NCBI RefSeq assembly: GCF_016598615.1
Contig: NZ_CP066831.1
Span: forward strand, 8,742,001 to 8,806,000
Length of the DNA stretch: 64,000 bases
Direction of reading: 5' to 3'
Origin: Streptomyces liliifuscus
GTDB lineage: Bacteria > Actinomycetota > Actinomycetes > Streptomycetales > Streptomycetaceae
Positions 1 to 7,676 of the stretch are shown here, in pieces. A model generated the notes under the pieces. That model was not told the origin of the DNA, ran no database searches, and saw only the letters and a list, made by a program, of their open reading frames with translations. A program made the translations under genes and the position numbers. Position 1 is the stretch's first letter. Each line of letters opens with the position of its first letter.

Positions 1-374
1 TCGGCCAGCGTGATCCGCTCCTCGCCCTCGCTGTCGTCCAGCACGATCACGTGTCCGGACGAGGTCTTCACGACCCGCCGGTCCGGCGAGCCGGCCTCCG
101 TCGGCAGTTCACCCCGTGGCCACCACGTTCCGATCCACACCGGCGCCCCCGGATCCCCGTTCTCGAACGCGACCCACACCTTCGCCCCGACCGGCGGGAC
201 GAAGAAGTGGCCGTACGGCAGACAGGGCCGGGCCAGCGCGTCAGCCTCCGTGCCCTCGGCGTCGTAGACGGAGGGCACGCTGACCAGGAGCCGGCCGTCC
301 TCGCGCACGTCCCTGACGGTCGCCGCGTACAGCCCGGGGAAGCTCTGTGCCGTGATGTCGAACACCGCCGTCAC
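1..374 (-). CDS. Phage baseplate assembly protein V-like (gpV/gp5 OB-fold) protein, partial
   Basis: The first 124 codons of a gene that continues beyond the left edge. It starts at a GTG that overlaps the stop of the upstream gpD-like gene (GTGA overlap), so the two are translationally coupled. The visible part begins VTAVFDITAQSFPGLYAATV and has the features of an OB-fold spike-base domain: a short beta-rich stretch, then PPVGAKVWVAFENGDPGAPVWIGTWWP, here split between the hallmark VWVAFENGD and PVWIGTWW motifs seen in gpV/VgrG gp5-like proteins. In contractile injection systems this protein sits under the tip and connects the hub to the spike. Family assignment is from motif recognition; the C-terminal part, which would show any spike helix or fused domain, is outside the window. 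Confidence 0.85.
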   Translation of the reverse strand, partial: MTAVFDITAQSFPGLYAATVRDVREDGRLLVSVPSVYDAEGTEADALARPCLPYGHFFVPPVGAKVWVAFENGDPGAPVWIGTWWPRGELPTEAGSPDRRVVKTSSGHVIVLDDSEGEERITLA

Positions 375-1468
375 CTCCGTGCCGTGAACGCGGTCGTGTA
401 CGAGCGGGCGGTGACGTCCACCTCGTGCCGGACCCGGGCGAGATACCAGTCGCCGGACCAGCGGCCGCCGAAGCCGCTGAGCCGGACCCTTCGGCGGGGC
501 CGGAACAGCACGTTGCCCGCCGCGCGGCCGGTGGCGGTCTGGCCGAGGCGGCGGGCCCGGTCGCCGAGCACCGAGGAGCGGTCGTCCCTCGTGCGGGAGG
601 CGGCCCCGGCCGGGCGGCCCTGGGTGCGCCAGGTCTCGGTGAGCCGGGCCCGGACCGGGGCGCCCGCGGCCAGGATCGCGGCGGCCCACTCGCCGCCCTT
701 GCCCAGCGCGGCGATCCGGGTGGGGTCGGGGACCCAGCCGGTGTCGGCCGGTGTCACCGAGGTCTGCGCGGTCTCGACCCGGTCGCCGGTCTGCGGGTCC
801 GTGGTGACCAGTCGCTCCCCGGGATCGGTGGCGAAGGCGTCGAAGGCGGTCTCCAGGTCCAGCACGTTCAGGTTGTGGACGAGCTGCTGTTCGATCGGCG
901 GATCGGCCAGCAGCGCCCGGGTGGCGACGAAGTCGAGCCGGTCGCGCGGCCCCGAGCAGTCCACCCCGACCTTGCAGTCGTACGCCTGAGCCAGTCGGTG
1001 CAGCAGCGCCAGGTCGGTCTCCTCGACCTGCTGCAACGGTCGTTCCGCGTCGAAGACCGGGTCCTCGCCGGGAGCGATACGGCCCGGGGCCAGCCCGCCC
1101 GCGAGCGCGACCTCGCGGACGGCCGCGCTCAGCGTGGTGTTCCACCAGCGTCGGGTCCGGGGCACCAGCGAGAGCGGGGCCAGCGCGTCCGCCGCCTCCA
1201 CCACGACCCGGGCCGCGCCCAGCCGTTCGAAGGCGCACCGCACCGAGGTCACCGTGCCCCTGAACACCCGGGCGTGGGCGGTCCTGCTGCCCAGGTCGAT
1301 CTCGACCGGCAGCCCCTCGTGCAGGATGTCCGGCAGCGCCAGGGAGCGGTCGTGGAAGGTGAGCGTGGCGAGGTCGGTCCGCAGGTCGCTCTCCTCGACC
1401 TCGACCCGGGCGACCATGGTGCTCGCGTCCTGCCCGGCGATGCGCACACGCAGATGGATGTCGGCCAT
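371..1468 (-). CDS. Phage late control D-like baseplate hub protein (gpD/VgrG N-terminal type)
   Basis: A 365-residue protein, ATG start, eight bases after the LysM-like gene. The order of features fits gpD/gp27-like hub proteins of contractile injection systems: an N-terminal beta domain (about 1-110), a middle region with the LHRLAQAYDCKVGV segment typical of gpD/VgrG hub domains (about 165), and a C-terminal RVRLSGFGGRWSGDWYLARV segment (about 335-355; split here RVRLSGFGG and WSGDWYLARV). The trimer would form the central hub at the end of the inner tube. It overlaps the gpV-like gene downstream by four bases. Nothing looks truncated. A VgrG of a type VI system is excluded by the sheath, tube and adaptor neighbours and by the split gpD/gpV arrangement. 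Confidence 0.88.
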   Translation of the reverse strand: MADIHLRVRIAGQDASTMVARVEVEESDLRTDLATLTFHDRSLALPDILHEGLPVEIDLGSRTAHARVFRGTVTSVRCAFERLGAARVVVEAADALAPLSLVPRTRRWWNTTLSAAVREVALAGGLAPGRIAPGEDPVFDAERPLQQVEETDLALLHRLAQAYDCKVGVDCSGPRDRLDFVATRALLADPPIEQQLVHNLNVLDLETAFDAFATDPGERLVTTDPQTGDRVETAQTSVTPADTGWVPDPTRIAALGKGGEWAAAILAAGAPVRARLTETWRTQGRPAGAASRTRDDRSSVLGDRARRLGQTATGRAAGNVLFRPRRRVRLSGFGGRWSGDWYLARVRHEVDVTARSYTTAFTARR

Positions 1469-1475
1469 GGCGGAC

Positions 1476-1790
1476 TCAGGCCCGCTCGATCCGGGTTGCG
1501 TCGTCCGCCGACGGGATCAGCAGCAGATCGCCGGGCCGGTAACTGTCCGGCAAGCGGCCGGAGTTGGCGTCGAGCAGTGCCCAGTACAGGTCCTCGCGGC
1601 CGAGGAAACGCAGGGCCAGCAGGTCGACGGCGTCATAGCCGGTCCAGCGGTGCCGGCGGGATACGGCGGGGTCGGCGGCGGGCGCCGGCAGAGCGCGCCG
1701 CACGGGTAGGGAGCGGGTCGCGCCCCGGGTGGCGTGGTGCACCTGCAGTGCCTCCATGCCCCGGTAGCGGGAAAGCGGACCGACGGCCAT
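1476..1790 (-). CDS. LysM-like tail adaptor protein
   Basis: A 104-residue protein, ATG start, between the CIS tube protein and the gpD-like hub gene. Its C-terminal half reads like a LysM/gpX-type module: YDAVDLLALRFLGREDLYWALLDANS followed by LPDSYRPGDLLLIPS (about residues 50-98), the pattern of a small domain in which a Tyr/Trp-Leu core and the PGD-L-L-IP end are conserved. In contractile particles this domain sits in the tube-to-hub adaptor, and here it is a separate gene. The N-terminal 45 residues are Arg/Ala-rich and not recognisable. It is short, in the conserved operon order, and spaced eight bases from the next gene, so it is very likely translated. Confidence 0.82.
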   Translation of the reverse strand: MAVGPLSRYRGMEALQVHHATRGATRSLPVRRALPAPAADPAVSRRHRWTGYDAVDLLALRFLGREDLYWALLDANSGRLPDSYRPGDLLLIPSADDATRIERA

Positions 1791-1821
1791 GGGCGTGAAC
1801 TCCTCATCCGGGTACGGCTGT

Positions 1822-2526
1822 TCAGAACAGGACGTTGCCGATGTCCTCGTAGGCGGTGTCGTAGAAGGCCAGGCCGATCCGCCTGGCGGTGTCGATCATG
1901 AAGGAGAGGGAGTCGACCCGTTCCGTCATGCTGATCTCCACCTCGGCCCGTACCGGGTCGAGGTCGGCGTTGAACTGGGTCTCGTTGATGCGGAGTTCGC
2001 TCACCACGCCGTCCACGGTGGTGCTGCCGAAGACCAGCAGCAGGGGCGGCGGCTCGTGGAAGAAGATCTCGTCCTGCGGTTCGGGCCCGGTGGGCGCGGC
2101 GGCGGAGAACGCGTCCACCACCCCGGACGCCAGCTTCAGCACATCCACCATCTGCGGGTACGCGAACGACCGGATCACCGCCAGATCGCCGAGGATGCTG
2201 CCGGAGCCGTCGCGTCGGCGGGCCGGTTCGCCCGGCCTGAGTTCCCGGCCGTCGATGACGAACCTGAAGCTGACGGTCCGTTCGGCGTCGGCCTTGAAGG
2301 ACTTGAGGGTGGATCCGGAGAACCGCTGCCCCTTGAGCTCCAGTTGGCGCGTGAGCCCTCTGAAGTAGCCCTTCTCCTTGTTCGGGGTCCGGTCCGTCGA
2401 CCAGTTCAGCCGGCGGCTGTCGCTGATCTGCGCCGGGTTGTACTGGAAGGGGTAGATCAGCGGCGGAATGGTCAACAGCTGCGCCAGATAGCCGCGCTTG
2501 GGCTGTTCCAGGGCGGGCAGGGACAC
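1822..2526 (-). CDS. Contractile injection system tube/adaptor protein (CIS_tube family)
   Basis: A 234-residue protein with a GTG start behind a strong ribosome-binding site (GGGAGGAACC). The N-terminal PLIYPFQYNPAQISDSR motif (about residues 22-38) is the signature of the contractile-injection-system tube protein family, the adaptor that joins the Hcp-like tube to the hub (Afp7/Pvc7-like). Further along, RTVSFRFVIDG and PPPLLLVFGSTTVDGVVSEL give the expected beta strands, and AEVEISMTERVDS closes the conserved domain. Unlike some members it has no fused LysM domain; that module is encoded by the next gene. The operon position between the tape-measure-like gene and the LysM-like gene supports the assignment. 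Confidence 0.88.
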   Translation of the reverse strand: MSLPALEQPKRGYLAQLLTIPPLIYPFQYNPAQISDSRRLNWSTDRTPNKEKGYFRGLTRQLELKGQRFSGSTLKSFKADAERTVSFRFVIDGRELRPGEPARRRDGSGSILGDLAVIRSFAYPQMVDVLKLASGVVDAFSAAAPTGPEPQDEIFFHEPPPLLLVFGSTTVDGVVSELRINETQFNADLDPVRAEVEISMTERVDSLSFMIDTARRIGLAFYDTAYEDIGNVLF

Positions 2527-2549
2527 GGTTCCTCCCTCTCGTGCGGCGG

Positions 2550-3932
2550 TCAGGGGCCCGCGGTGGTCGGCAGGCCGCCCCGGAACCGGTCGCGTTCGGT
2601 CAGCCGGCGGAGTTCCTCGAGCATTGAGCGGGCCATGCGCCGGGCGGTCTCGTCGGCGTGCTCGGTGTCCACGGCGTCGGTGGTGATCTGGATGTGGACG
2701 CCACCGTTGAGGGTCAGCGGGGCAGGGCCGGAGGGCTTGGCCGTCGGAGTGGACGGCTCTGGGGTCGGGGGCCGCCCGGTCAGCAGTTTCTGCAGCTGGG
2801 GGGTGATGTCCGGGAAGTCGGCGAGGATGAGGTCGGGGGCCGTGAAGCGGGGCAGCTTGATCGCCTGTGTCGTGGCCGGGACGCCCGGGGCAGGGGTTGC
2901 CGGGGGCGGTGGGCCGAGGGCCGTGCGGATCCAGGTCCTGCCGATCTTGGTGCCCTGTGCCATTCCGTCCGCGAGCGCCTTACTGACGTCCGGGCCCAGC
3001 GGCGCCGGCGGCGGGAACAGCTTGGCGCCGATCGGGCCCAGCTTCAGCGTGGCGTAGTCGTTGAGCACCTGGGCGGCGGCGTACCTGACGGCCGCCGCGA
3101 CGGCCTCGCTCAGCGCGAAGGCGGTTCCGAGCAGCAGCGACGCCAGCGACTCCAGTGCGGCGCGGGTCGCGTCGCGGGTGATGACATCGACGTACGGCCG
3201 CGCCACATGCTCCAGCAGGTCCTTCAGATACCTGCTCAGCCAGCTCCCCAGCGCGTTCACGAACCGCCCCGTCCAGTCCACGAGCGCGCCGAACACCTGC
3301 TCCACCCAGTTGATCACCGTGCCCAGATGGGCGAGCACCACCGATGTCCCGACGTCGACGAAGAGCAGCAACGAGGAGAACAGCTTGGAGACCGGGAGGA
3401 TGCCGGCCGCGGTGAGCTGGTCGAACACACCGCGGACGAGAACTCCGACCTCCTCGACGAAGGAGTGGGCGAACGCGTAGAAACGGGTCAGGAGTTCGTC
3501 GGTACGGTCCACCAGCTCGGTCAGTCGGGGCGCCAGTACGGCCAGACCGCCTACCATGAACGGGCCGCCGACCCCGCCGCCCACGATGCCGCCGAGGAGT
3601 CCGCCGAACAGGCTGCCGATGCCGCCCGCGATGCCGCTCACCGCGCTCCAAGGACTGGCCGTCTGCTGCGGCAGTAAGACCGGGACCGGTGTGCTCGTGT
3701 CGTTGACCACCCGGACCGCCAGGATTCCGCCGCCCGCCGAGGCCGCGACCGCCGTCCCCGCGGTAGTGACAGCGGCCGCCGGCTGAGGTGCCCCGGGTGC
3801 GTGGGCGGCGACCCGGTCCGCGGCCTGCCGCAGCGCGTCGGCCAGCGAGCGGATGCCCCGGTCGAGATCCCTCCGCTGCTGGTCGAGCATGGTGGACAGG
3901 GTTGTTGTCAGCTTGTCCAACTCCTCGCCCAT
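2550..3932 (-). CDS. Tape-measure-like protein of the contractile injection system, contains a TTA codon
   Basis: A 460-residue protein, ATG start, ten bases after the DUF6760 gene. The N-terminus (about 1-45) is a predicted coiled coil (MGEELDKLTTTLSTMLDQQR), followed by a Pro/Ala-rich linker, a Gly-rich hydrophobic stretch at about 105-135 (GGIGSLFGGLLGGIVGGGVG) and a long Ala/Leu-rich helical region to about 300. The C-terminal 50 residues (HIQITTDAVDTEHADETARR, then MARSMLEELRRL) resemble the tail end of phage tape-measure proteins. Size, helical content and position fit a ruler or tail-length protein but no catalytic motif is visible. Leu86 is encoded by TTA (complement of 3675-3677), a codon that in Streptomyces needs the developmentally controlled bldA tRNA. 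Function is inferred, not proven by motif. Confidence 0.7.
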   Translation of the reverse strand: MGEELDKLTTTLSTMLDQQRRDLDRGIRSLADALRQAADRVAAHAPGAPQPAAAVTTAGTAVAASAGGGILAVRVVNDTSTPVPVLLPQQTASPWSAVSGIAGGIGSLFGGLLGGIVGGGVGGPFMVGGLAVLAPRLTELVDRTDELLTRFYAFAHSFVEEVGVLVRGVFDQLTAAGILPVSKLFSSLLLFVDVGTSVVLAHLGTVINWVEQVFGALVDWTGRFVNALGSWLSRYLKDLLEHVARPYVDVITRDATRAALESLASLLLGTAFALSEAVAAAVRYAAAQVLNDYATLKLGPIGAKLFPPPAPLGPDVSKALADGMAQGTKIGRTWIRTALGPPPPATPAPGVPATTQAIKLPRFTAPDLILADFPDITPQLQKLLTGRPPTPEPSTPTAKPSGPAPLTLNGGVHIQITTDAVDTEHADETARRMARSMLEELRRLTERDRFRGGLPTTAGP

Positions 3933-3942
3933 GGCGTGCCGT

Positions 3943-4113
3943 TCACCCCCCTGATGTGGTCATGGCCCGGTGTTCGCTCTCCAACTGGTCCTGGAGCAGG
4001 CGGAGATAGGCGCGGCGTTCGGGTGCCGGAAGGTCCAGGACGGCGTCCGGCGACCAGTGCAGGTGGTAGGCGAGCAGGAAGACCTCGCGCCGCAACGAGT
4101 CCTCATCGCTCAC
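3943..4113 (-). CDS. DUF6760-like small contractile injection system protein
   Basis: A 56-residue protein. I chose the GTG at 4113, which overlaps the stop of the chaperone gene (GTGA); the longer frame upstream lies inside that gene and is Arg-rich noise. The sequence VSDEDSLRREVFLLAYHLHW followed by SPDAVLDLPAPERRAYLRLL matches the compact family annotated as DUF6760, found in contractile injection loci: a YHxHW motif, then a D-L-x-x-x-ER turn and a basic helix. Its role is unknown; its fixed place between the hub chaperone and the tape-measure-like gene suggests an assembly factor. Translational coupling on both sides would keep its dosage tied to its neighbours. Confidence 0.8.
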   Translation of the reverse strand: MSDEDSLRREVFLLAYHLHWSPDAVLDLPAPERRAYLRLLQDQLESEHRAMTTSGG

Positions 4114-4874
4114 CCCAGCGGGAAAAACTGGGACATGTCCAAGGCGCTGCGGTATTCCTCGTCGCAGTGCTCGCACACCACCGTGCGGATCAGCTCCGGC
4201 CCCGGCGCCCGTTCGTCCAGCGTGCGGCGGATCAACTGCCGGTCGGACATGGACAGATCGCTCAACAGCCGGACCCCGGCGGCCCGCACCGCCCGCTCCT
4301 CCATCTCGCCGACCCGGCGCAGACAGCGGGCCAGCAGGGCGTCCCGCTGCCGGCTCGGGTTCGCGTCCCGGCGGGCCGCCGCGGTCTCCTCGTCCTCGCC
4401 CGTCGGCAGCGCGAAGACCAGCTCGCGGTGGCAGTCGCCGTGGGCGTCGGTGTAGCCGTCCTCCAGCTCCACGGTCATCTCGCCCTCGCCGTCCGGGAGT
4501 TCCCGCACCTCGACGGTGGACAGGTCCTCCAGGACCAGGGTCATGCCCTGGCAGCGGGGACAGCGGTAGTGCGCCTCCATCTCGTCGCCGAAGGTCGTCC
4601 GGCGCAGCTGGAGCAGCAGGAAGTTACGGTCGGCGGAGGAGAGCCGACGGGCCGTCGGGGTGCTCAACGGGGTGCCGTCGGGTGTCTGCACACAGCTGGC
4701 GAGCAGTGCGGTGATCAGCTTGCCCGCGTTGTGCCGCAGGCGGGGGTCGGTGAGCAGGGCCTCTTCGCGGCCGGTCATTTTGCGCACGGTGACCTCGCGC
4801 AGCGGCTCGCCTTCGTCGGTCTGATGACCGACGGGCAGCGGGACGGAGGGCCTGAGGTGAGGGGAGATCGTCAT
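4110..4874 (-). CDS. T4-family baseplate hub assembly chaperone-like zinc-ribbon protein
   Basis: A 254-residue protein. The ATG at 4874 overlaps the tube gene stop (ATGA); a GTG four codons earlier is possible but the overlap is typical for this operon. The N-terminal part (LREVTVRKMTGREEALLTDP) matches the family of T4-like baseplate hub assembly chaperones found next to the tube gene in contractile injection systems. Two CxxC pairs, YRCPRCQG (near residue 100) and VVCEHCDEEYRS (near residue 240), would build a zinc ribbon, and an acidic stretch (EDGYTDAHGD) lies between them. The chaperone is thought to guide tube or hub folding rather than to be part of the finished particle. Confidence 0.83.
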   Translation of the reverse strand: MTISPHLRPSVPLPVGHQTDEGEPLREVTVRKMTGREEALLTDPRLRHNAGKLITALLASCVQTPDGTPLSTPTARRLSSADRNFLLLQLRRTTFGDEMEAHYRCPRCQGMTLVLEDLSTVEVRELPDGEGEMTVELEDGYTDAHGDCHRELVFALPTGEDEETAAARRDANPSRQRDALLARCLRRVGEMEERAVRAAGVRLLSDLSMSDRQLIRRTLDERAPGPELIRTVVCEHCDEEYRSALDMSQFFPLG

Positions 4875-5323
4875 GTCAGCAACCACTCCAGTCCGTCGAC
4901 CTCCATGACCACGATGTGCTTGAGCGCGTTGGTGGACCCGGCCTCCAGGTCGGTGAAGCTGGCCGACTTCACCCAGGCGCCGTAGAACATGATCCGGAAG
5001 ACCTCGCTGCCGAAGTGCTTCTTGACGATCGCGCCGTCCCGCCGGACCGTCGAACCCCGTCCGCCCTGCCCGTGCTTGAACATGTCCTCGAAGAACTCCT
5101 TGAAGAGCCGGTCGTCCGCGCTGCCGTCCACATAGCGCTCGATGGTCAACGGCTGGAACTTCACGACCCCGCTGGACACCTTGCGGACCACGTTGCTTCC
5201 TCCCTCCGGAATCTCGATCACGTCGGTCTCGCCGAGGCTGAGGCCGGACACCTTGGAGACCGAGGGGCTCTCCACGGTCCCGATCTCCACCACGAACTCG
5301 TTGGCCCGGTAGGGCTCTGGCAT
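4871..5323 (-). CDS. Inner tube protein (Hcp/gp19-like)
   Basis: A 150-residue protein. I chose the ATG at 5323, with AGGAGGAGGGGG about eight bases upstream, over an in-frame start 17 codons further up that lies inside the preceding spacer. It begins MPEPYRANEFVVEIGTVESP and has the conserved tube core: KVSGLSLGETDVIEIPEGG, a strand-turn PLTIERYV, a basic patch, and the C-terminal SASFTDLEAGSTNALKHIVV, ending VDGLEWLL. This is the small beta-barrel that stacks as hexamers to form the rigid tube propelled by sheath contraction. Only one tube and one sheath gene are present, the simple arrangement seen in Streptomyces systems. Confidence 0.93.
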   Translation of the reverse strand: MPEPYRANEFVVEIGTVESPSVSKVSGLSLGETDVIEIPEGGSNVVRKVSSGVVKFQPLTIERYVDGSADDRLFKEFFEDMFKHGQGGRGSTVRRDGAIVKKHFGSEVFRIMFYGAWVKSASFTDLEAGSTNALKHIVVMEVDGLEWLLT

Positions 5324-5351
5324 GGCTGCCCCCTCCTCCTGCCTGGGACGG

Positions 5352-7538
5352 CTAGTTCTCGCTCGCCGAAGCACCGCTGTCCTGCTGGCCGACCATGACG
5401 AGGATCGTCTCGGCGGGGCTGGACGGATAGAAATAGACCTCGATGCGCAGATTGCCGAGCGCCACCTCGTCCGGCGGGTTGTTCTCGGGCCCGCAGACCA
5501 CGGTGAAGACGTCCTCGGGCCTGCCGCTGCCGAACGCCCGGGCCTGGTGCAGCCGCATCAGGAACGGGGTCACCGAGTTGTACTTGACCTTGTTCCACAG
5601 GGTGTCCCGGTTCGGCTCCTGCTTCACCCAGCGCAGCCCCTCGCGCAGCGAGGACTTCACGTAGTTGAAGAGCAGTCGTACGCCCACGAACAGCCAGCGG
5701 GTGTCGGTGGACAGGGTGCGCGACGTGTCGACGACGATGCCCGCGCCACGCACCGCGCGCACTGAGTTCACCGAACCGTTCTTCACCAGCTCGGTGTTGT
5801 CGGTGTCCGTGACGTCCCGTTCCACGGCGAGCGCCCCGCGCAGCACCGCCTCGTCACCGGCGGGCGCCTTCCACACTCCGCGCGTCTGGTCGATCCGGGC
5901 GTAGACACCGAGCACATGGCCGGTCGGCGGCACCACGCGGGTCGGCGCAGCACCGGCGCCGAGCGGGTCGGAGACGGTGATCCACGGCCAGTACAGCGCG
6001 CCGTACACCTTCGCGGCCCGGAAGTCCTGCCCGAACCCCCTTGCCCCGTCGGAGTCCTGGCCCTTCGGGGTATGGCCGACGAACATCGCGTCGCCGCGCG
6101 CCTCGCAGTAGTTGAGCGCGGCCTGGGTGACGGGCCGCATCAGGGCGTCCGCCATGGCCTCCGGCACCGAGAGCAGCTGGATCGCGGAGGTGTCGAAGCG
6201 GGTGAGGGCGGCCCGATAGTCCCCGGCGGTCGGATCATCGCCGTCGGCCCCTTCCGTCCGGGTCAGACCGCCGCTGTCCGGAGTCGGAAGCCCGAGCCGC
6301 ACACCCGGGGTGACGGCGGGGACGTCCCGGCCGGTGAAGTCGCCGGGGGAGGGGTCGGTGAGCACGATGGACGCGGAGCCGGCGCGGGGGTCGTTCACTT
6401 TTGTCGGGGCGTAGTTCGGGCGGCTCGCGTCGAGGGAGAGTTTCGTCCAGGTCTCGATGGTCTGGAGGCCGGGTCCGTCCGCCGCCGCACCACGCCGTAC
6501 GACAAGGTCGAACTCGCAGGTGGAGACCGTGGCACGGTCCTCCACGCGGTACTCGTTGCGATCACCGGCCGCGGCCGGTTCGTCCCAGGTCAGCACGTAG
6601 TCGGCGGGACCGGCCTGCTCGATGGCCGTGATCCGCACCCAGTCCGAGGCGATCCCGTCGTCGAGACGCACTCGGTCCCCGACCCGGAACCCGGCCATGG
6701 TGGCCACGCGAGCCGAGGTGTACGACGGGTTCGCGCTGTTGGTGCCGGAGGCGCTGACCGTGCCGTCGGGGAATCCGAGCAGCTCCCGGGTCTCGTCGTC
6801 GCCATCGGCGCCGGTGAGCACGGACAGCTTCGCGGTGCCGCCCTTGCCCCGGCCGATCAGCAGCAGACCGCCACCGGCCGCTTCGGCACGCACGCGCGTA
6901 CCCGCCTGGTTGTTGACGGCCGCGGCCACGTCGTCGACGGTCACCTGCGCGGGCACGGGCACCGAGTCGTTGCCGAAGGTCACGGTCAGCGTCGCGGCCG
7001 GGGCCTCCACCCGCAGTACCAACCTGCGCGTCGCCCCGCTGTCGTCGGGGCTGAGATCGACGGTACGGGCCGCCCAGGCCTCGCCCTGCAGTCGTGGCGG
7101 TCGGTTGCCGTCCAGGGTGGCGGTCAGCGGGGTGGAGAACTCGGGGTTGTCGGCGACGGCGATGTGCAGGTCGTTGCCCCAGGCCCCGGGATCAGGGGTG
7201 CCCCGATATCCCGCGCCGACCGCGAGCGAGTCGTCGCCGTCCCGGTCCTTGAGCGTGACGGAAGCGGCGGCCGCGCCGGCTCCGACAACCCGGGCGACGT
7301 ACGCCTGCCGCCCCCCGTTCCCGAAGAACCCGTCCACGGCATACGCCCCCAGGAACCGGGCGTCATAACCCCCGAACCGTCCGGCGAACTGCTGCACCGA
7401 CGACACCCGCACCACCGAGTCCACCGGCCCCCGCCGGCTGCGCAGCACCAGCCCGGCCACGGAGGTCGGCGCCCCGGAGATGGCCGGCGCGGTCCGCCCG
7501 TCCGTCTCCACCACGTTGATACCGATGTTGAGGCTCAT
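5352..7538 (-). CDS. Contractile sheath protein (phage tail sheath family)
   Basis: A 728-residue protein, ATG start behind GGAGACGCCC. The N-terminus has the sheath pattern GAPTSVAGLVLRSRRGPVDS followed by VVRVSSVQQFAGRFGGY (about residues 20-60). A long variable middle (about 100-430) holds inserted beta domains that decorate the outside of the particle. The C-terminal domain is strongly conserved: SRTLSTDTRWLFVGVRLLFN, then LRWVKQEPNRDTLWNKV, CGPENNPPDEVALGNLRIEV and FYPSSPAETILVMV, the region that interlocks sheath rings. The size is at the long end for sheath proteins. It is followed 28 bases later by the tube gene. The 138-base gap upstream could hold a second promoter for sheath and tube, which are needed in many copies. 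Confidence 0.95.
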   Translation of the reverse strand: MSLNIGINVVETDGRTAPAISGAPTSVAGLVLRSRRGPVDSVVRVSSVQQFAGRFGGYDARFLGAYAVDGFFGNGGRQAYVARVVGAGAAAASVTLKDRDGDDSLAVGAGYRGTPDPGAWGNDLHIAVADNPEFSTPLTATLDGNRPPRLQGEAWAARTVDLSPDDSGATRRLVLRVEAPAATLTVTFGNDSVPVPAQVTVDDVAAAVNNQAGTRVRAEAAGGGLLLIGRGKGGTAKLSVLTGADGDDETRELLGFPDGTVSASGTNSANPSYTSARVATMAGFRVGDRVRLDDGIASDWVRITAIEQAGPADYVLTWDEPAAAGDRNEYRVEDRATVSTCEFDLVVRRGAAADGPGLQTIETWTKLSLDASRPNYAPTKVNDPRAGSASIVLTDPSPGDFTGRDVPAVTPGVRLGLPTPDSGGLTRTEGADGDDPTAGDYRAALTRFDTSAIQLLSVPEAMADALMRPVTQAALNYCEARGDAMFVGHTPKGQDSDGARGFGQDFRAAKVYGALYWPWITVSDPLGAGAAPTRVVPPTGHVLGVYARIDQTRGVWKAPAGDEAVLRGALAVERDVTDTDNTELVKNGSVNSVRAVRGAGIVVDTSRTLSTDTRWLFVGVRLLFNYVKSSLREGLRWVKQEPNRDTLWNKVKYNSVTPFLMRLHQARAFGSGRPEDVFTVVCGPENNPPDEVALGNLRIEVYFYPSSPAETILVMVGQQDSGASASEN

Positions 7539-7676
7539 GGGCGTCTCCAGGGGATCCGGAGGGGATGGGAGGGCGAGGGAGGCGGTGAGTGGTCGAGGCG
7601 GCGGGGCTGCGGGCCGGAAGGTCCAGGCGGCGGAGGAGGCACCGGCGGTGGGCCTCCGCGCGGTGTGCGGGGATGC

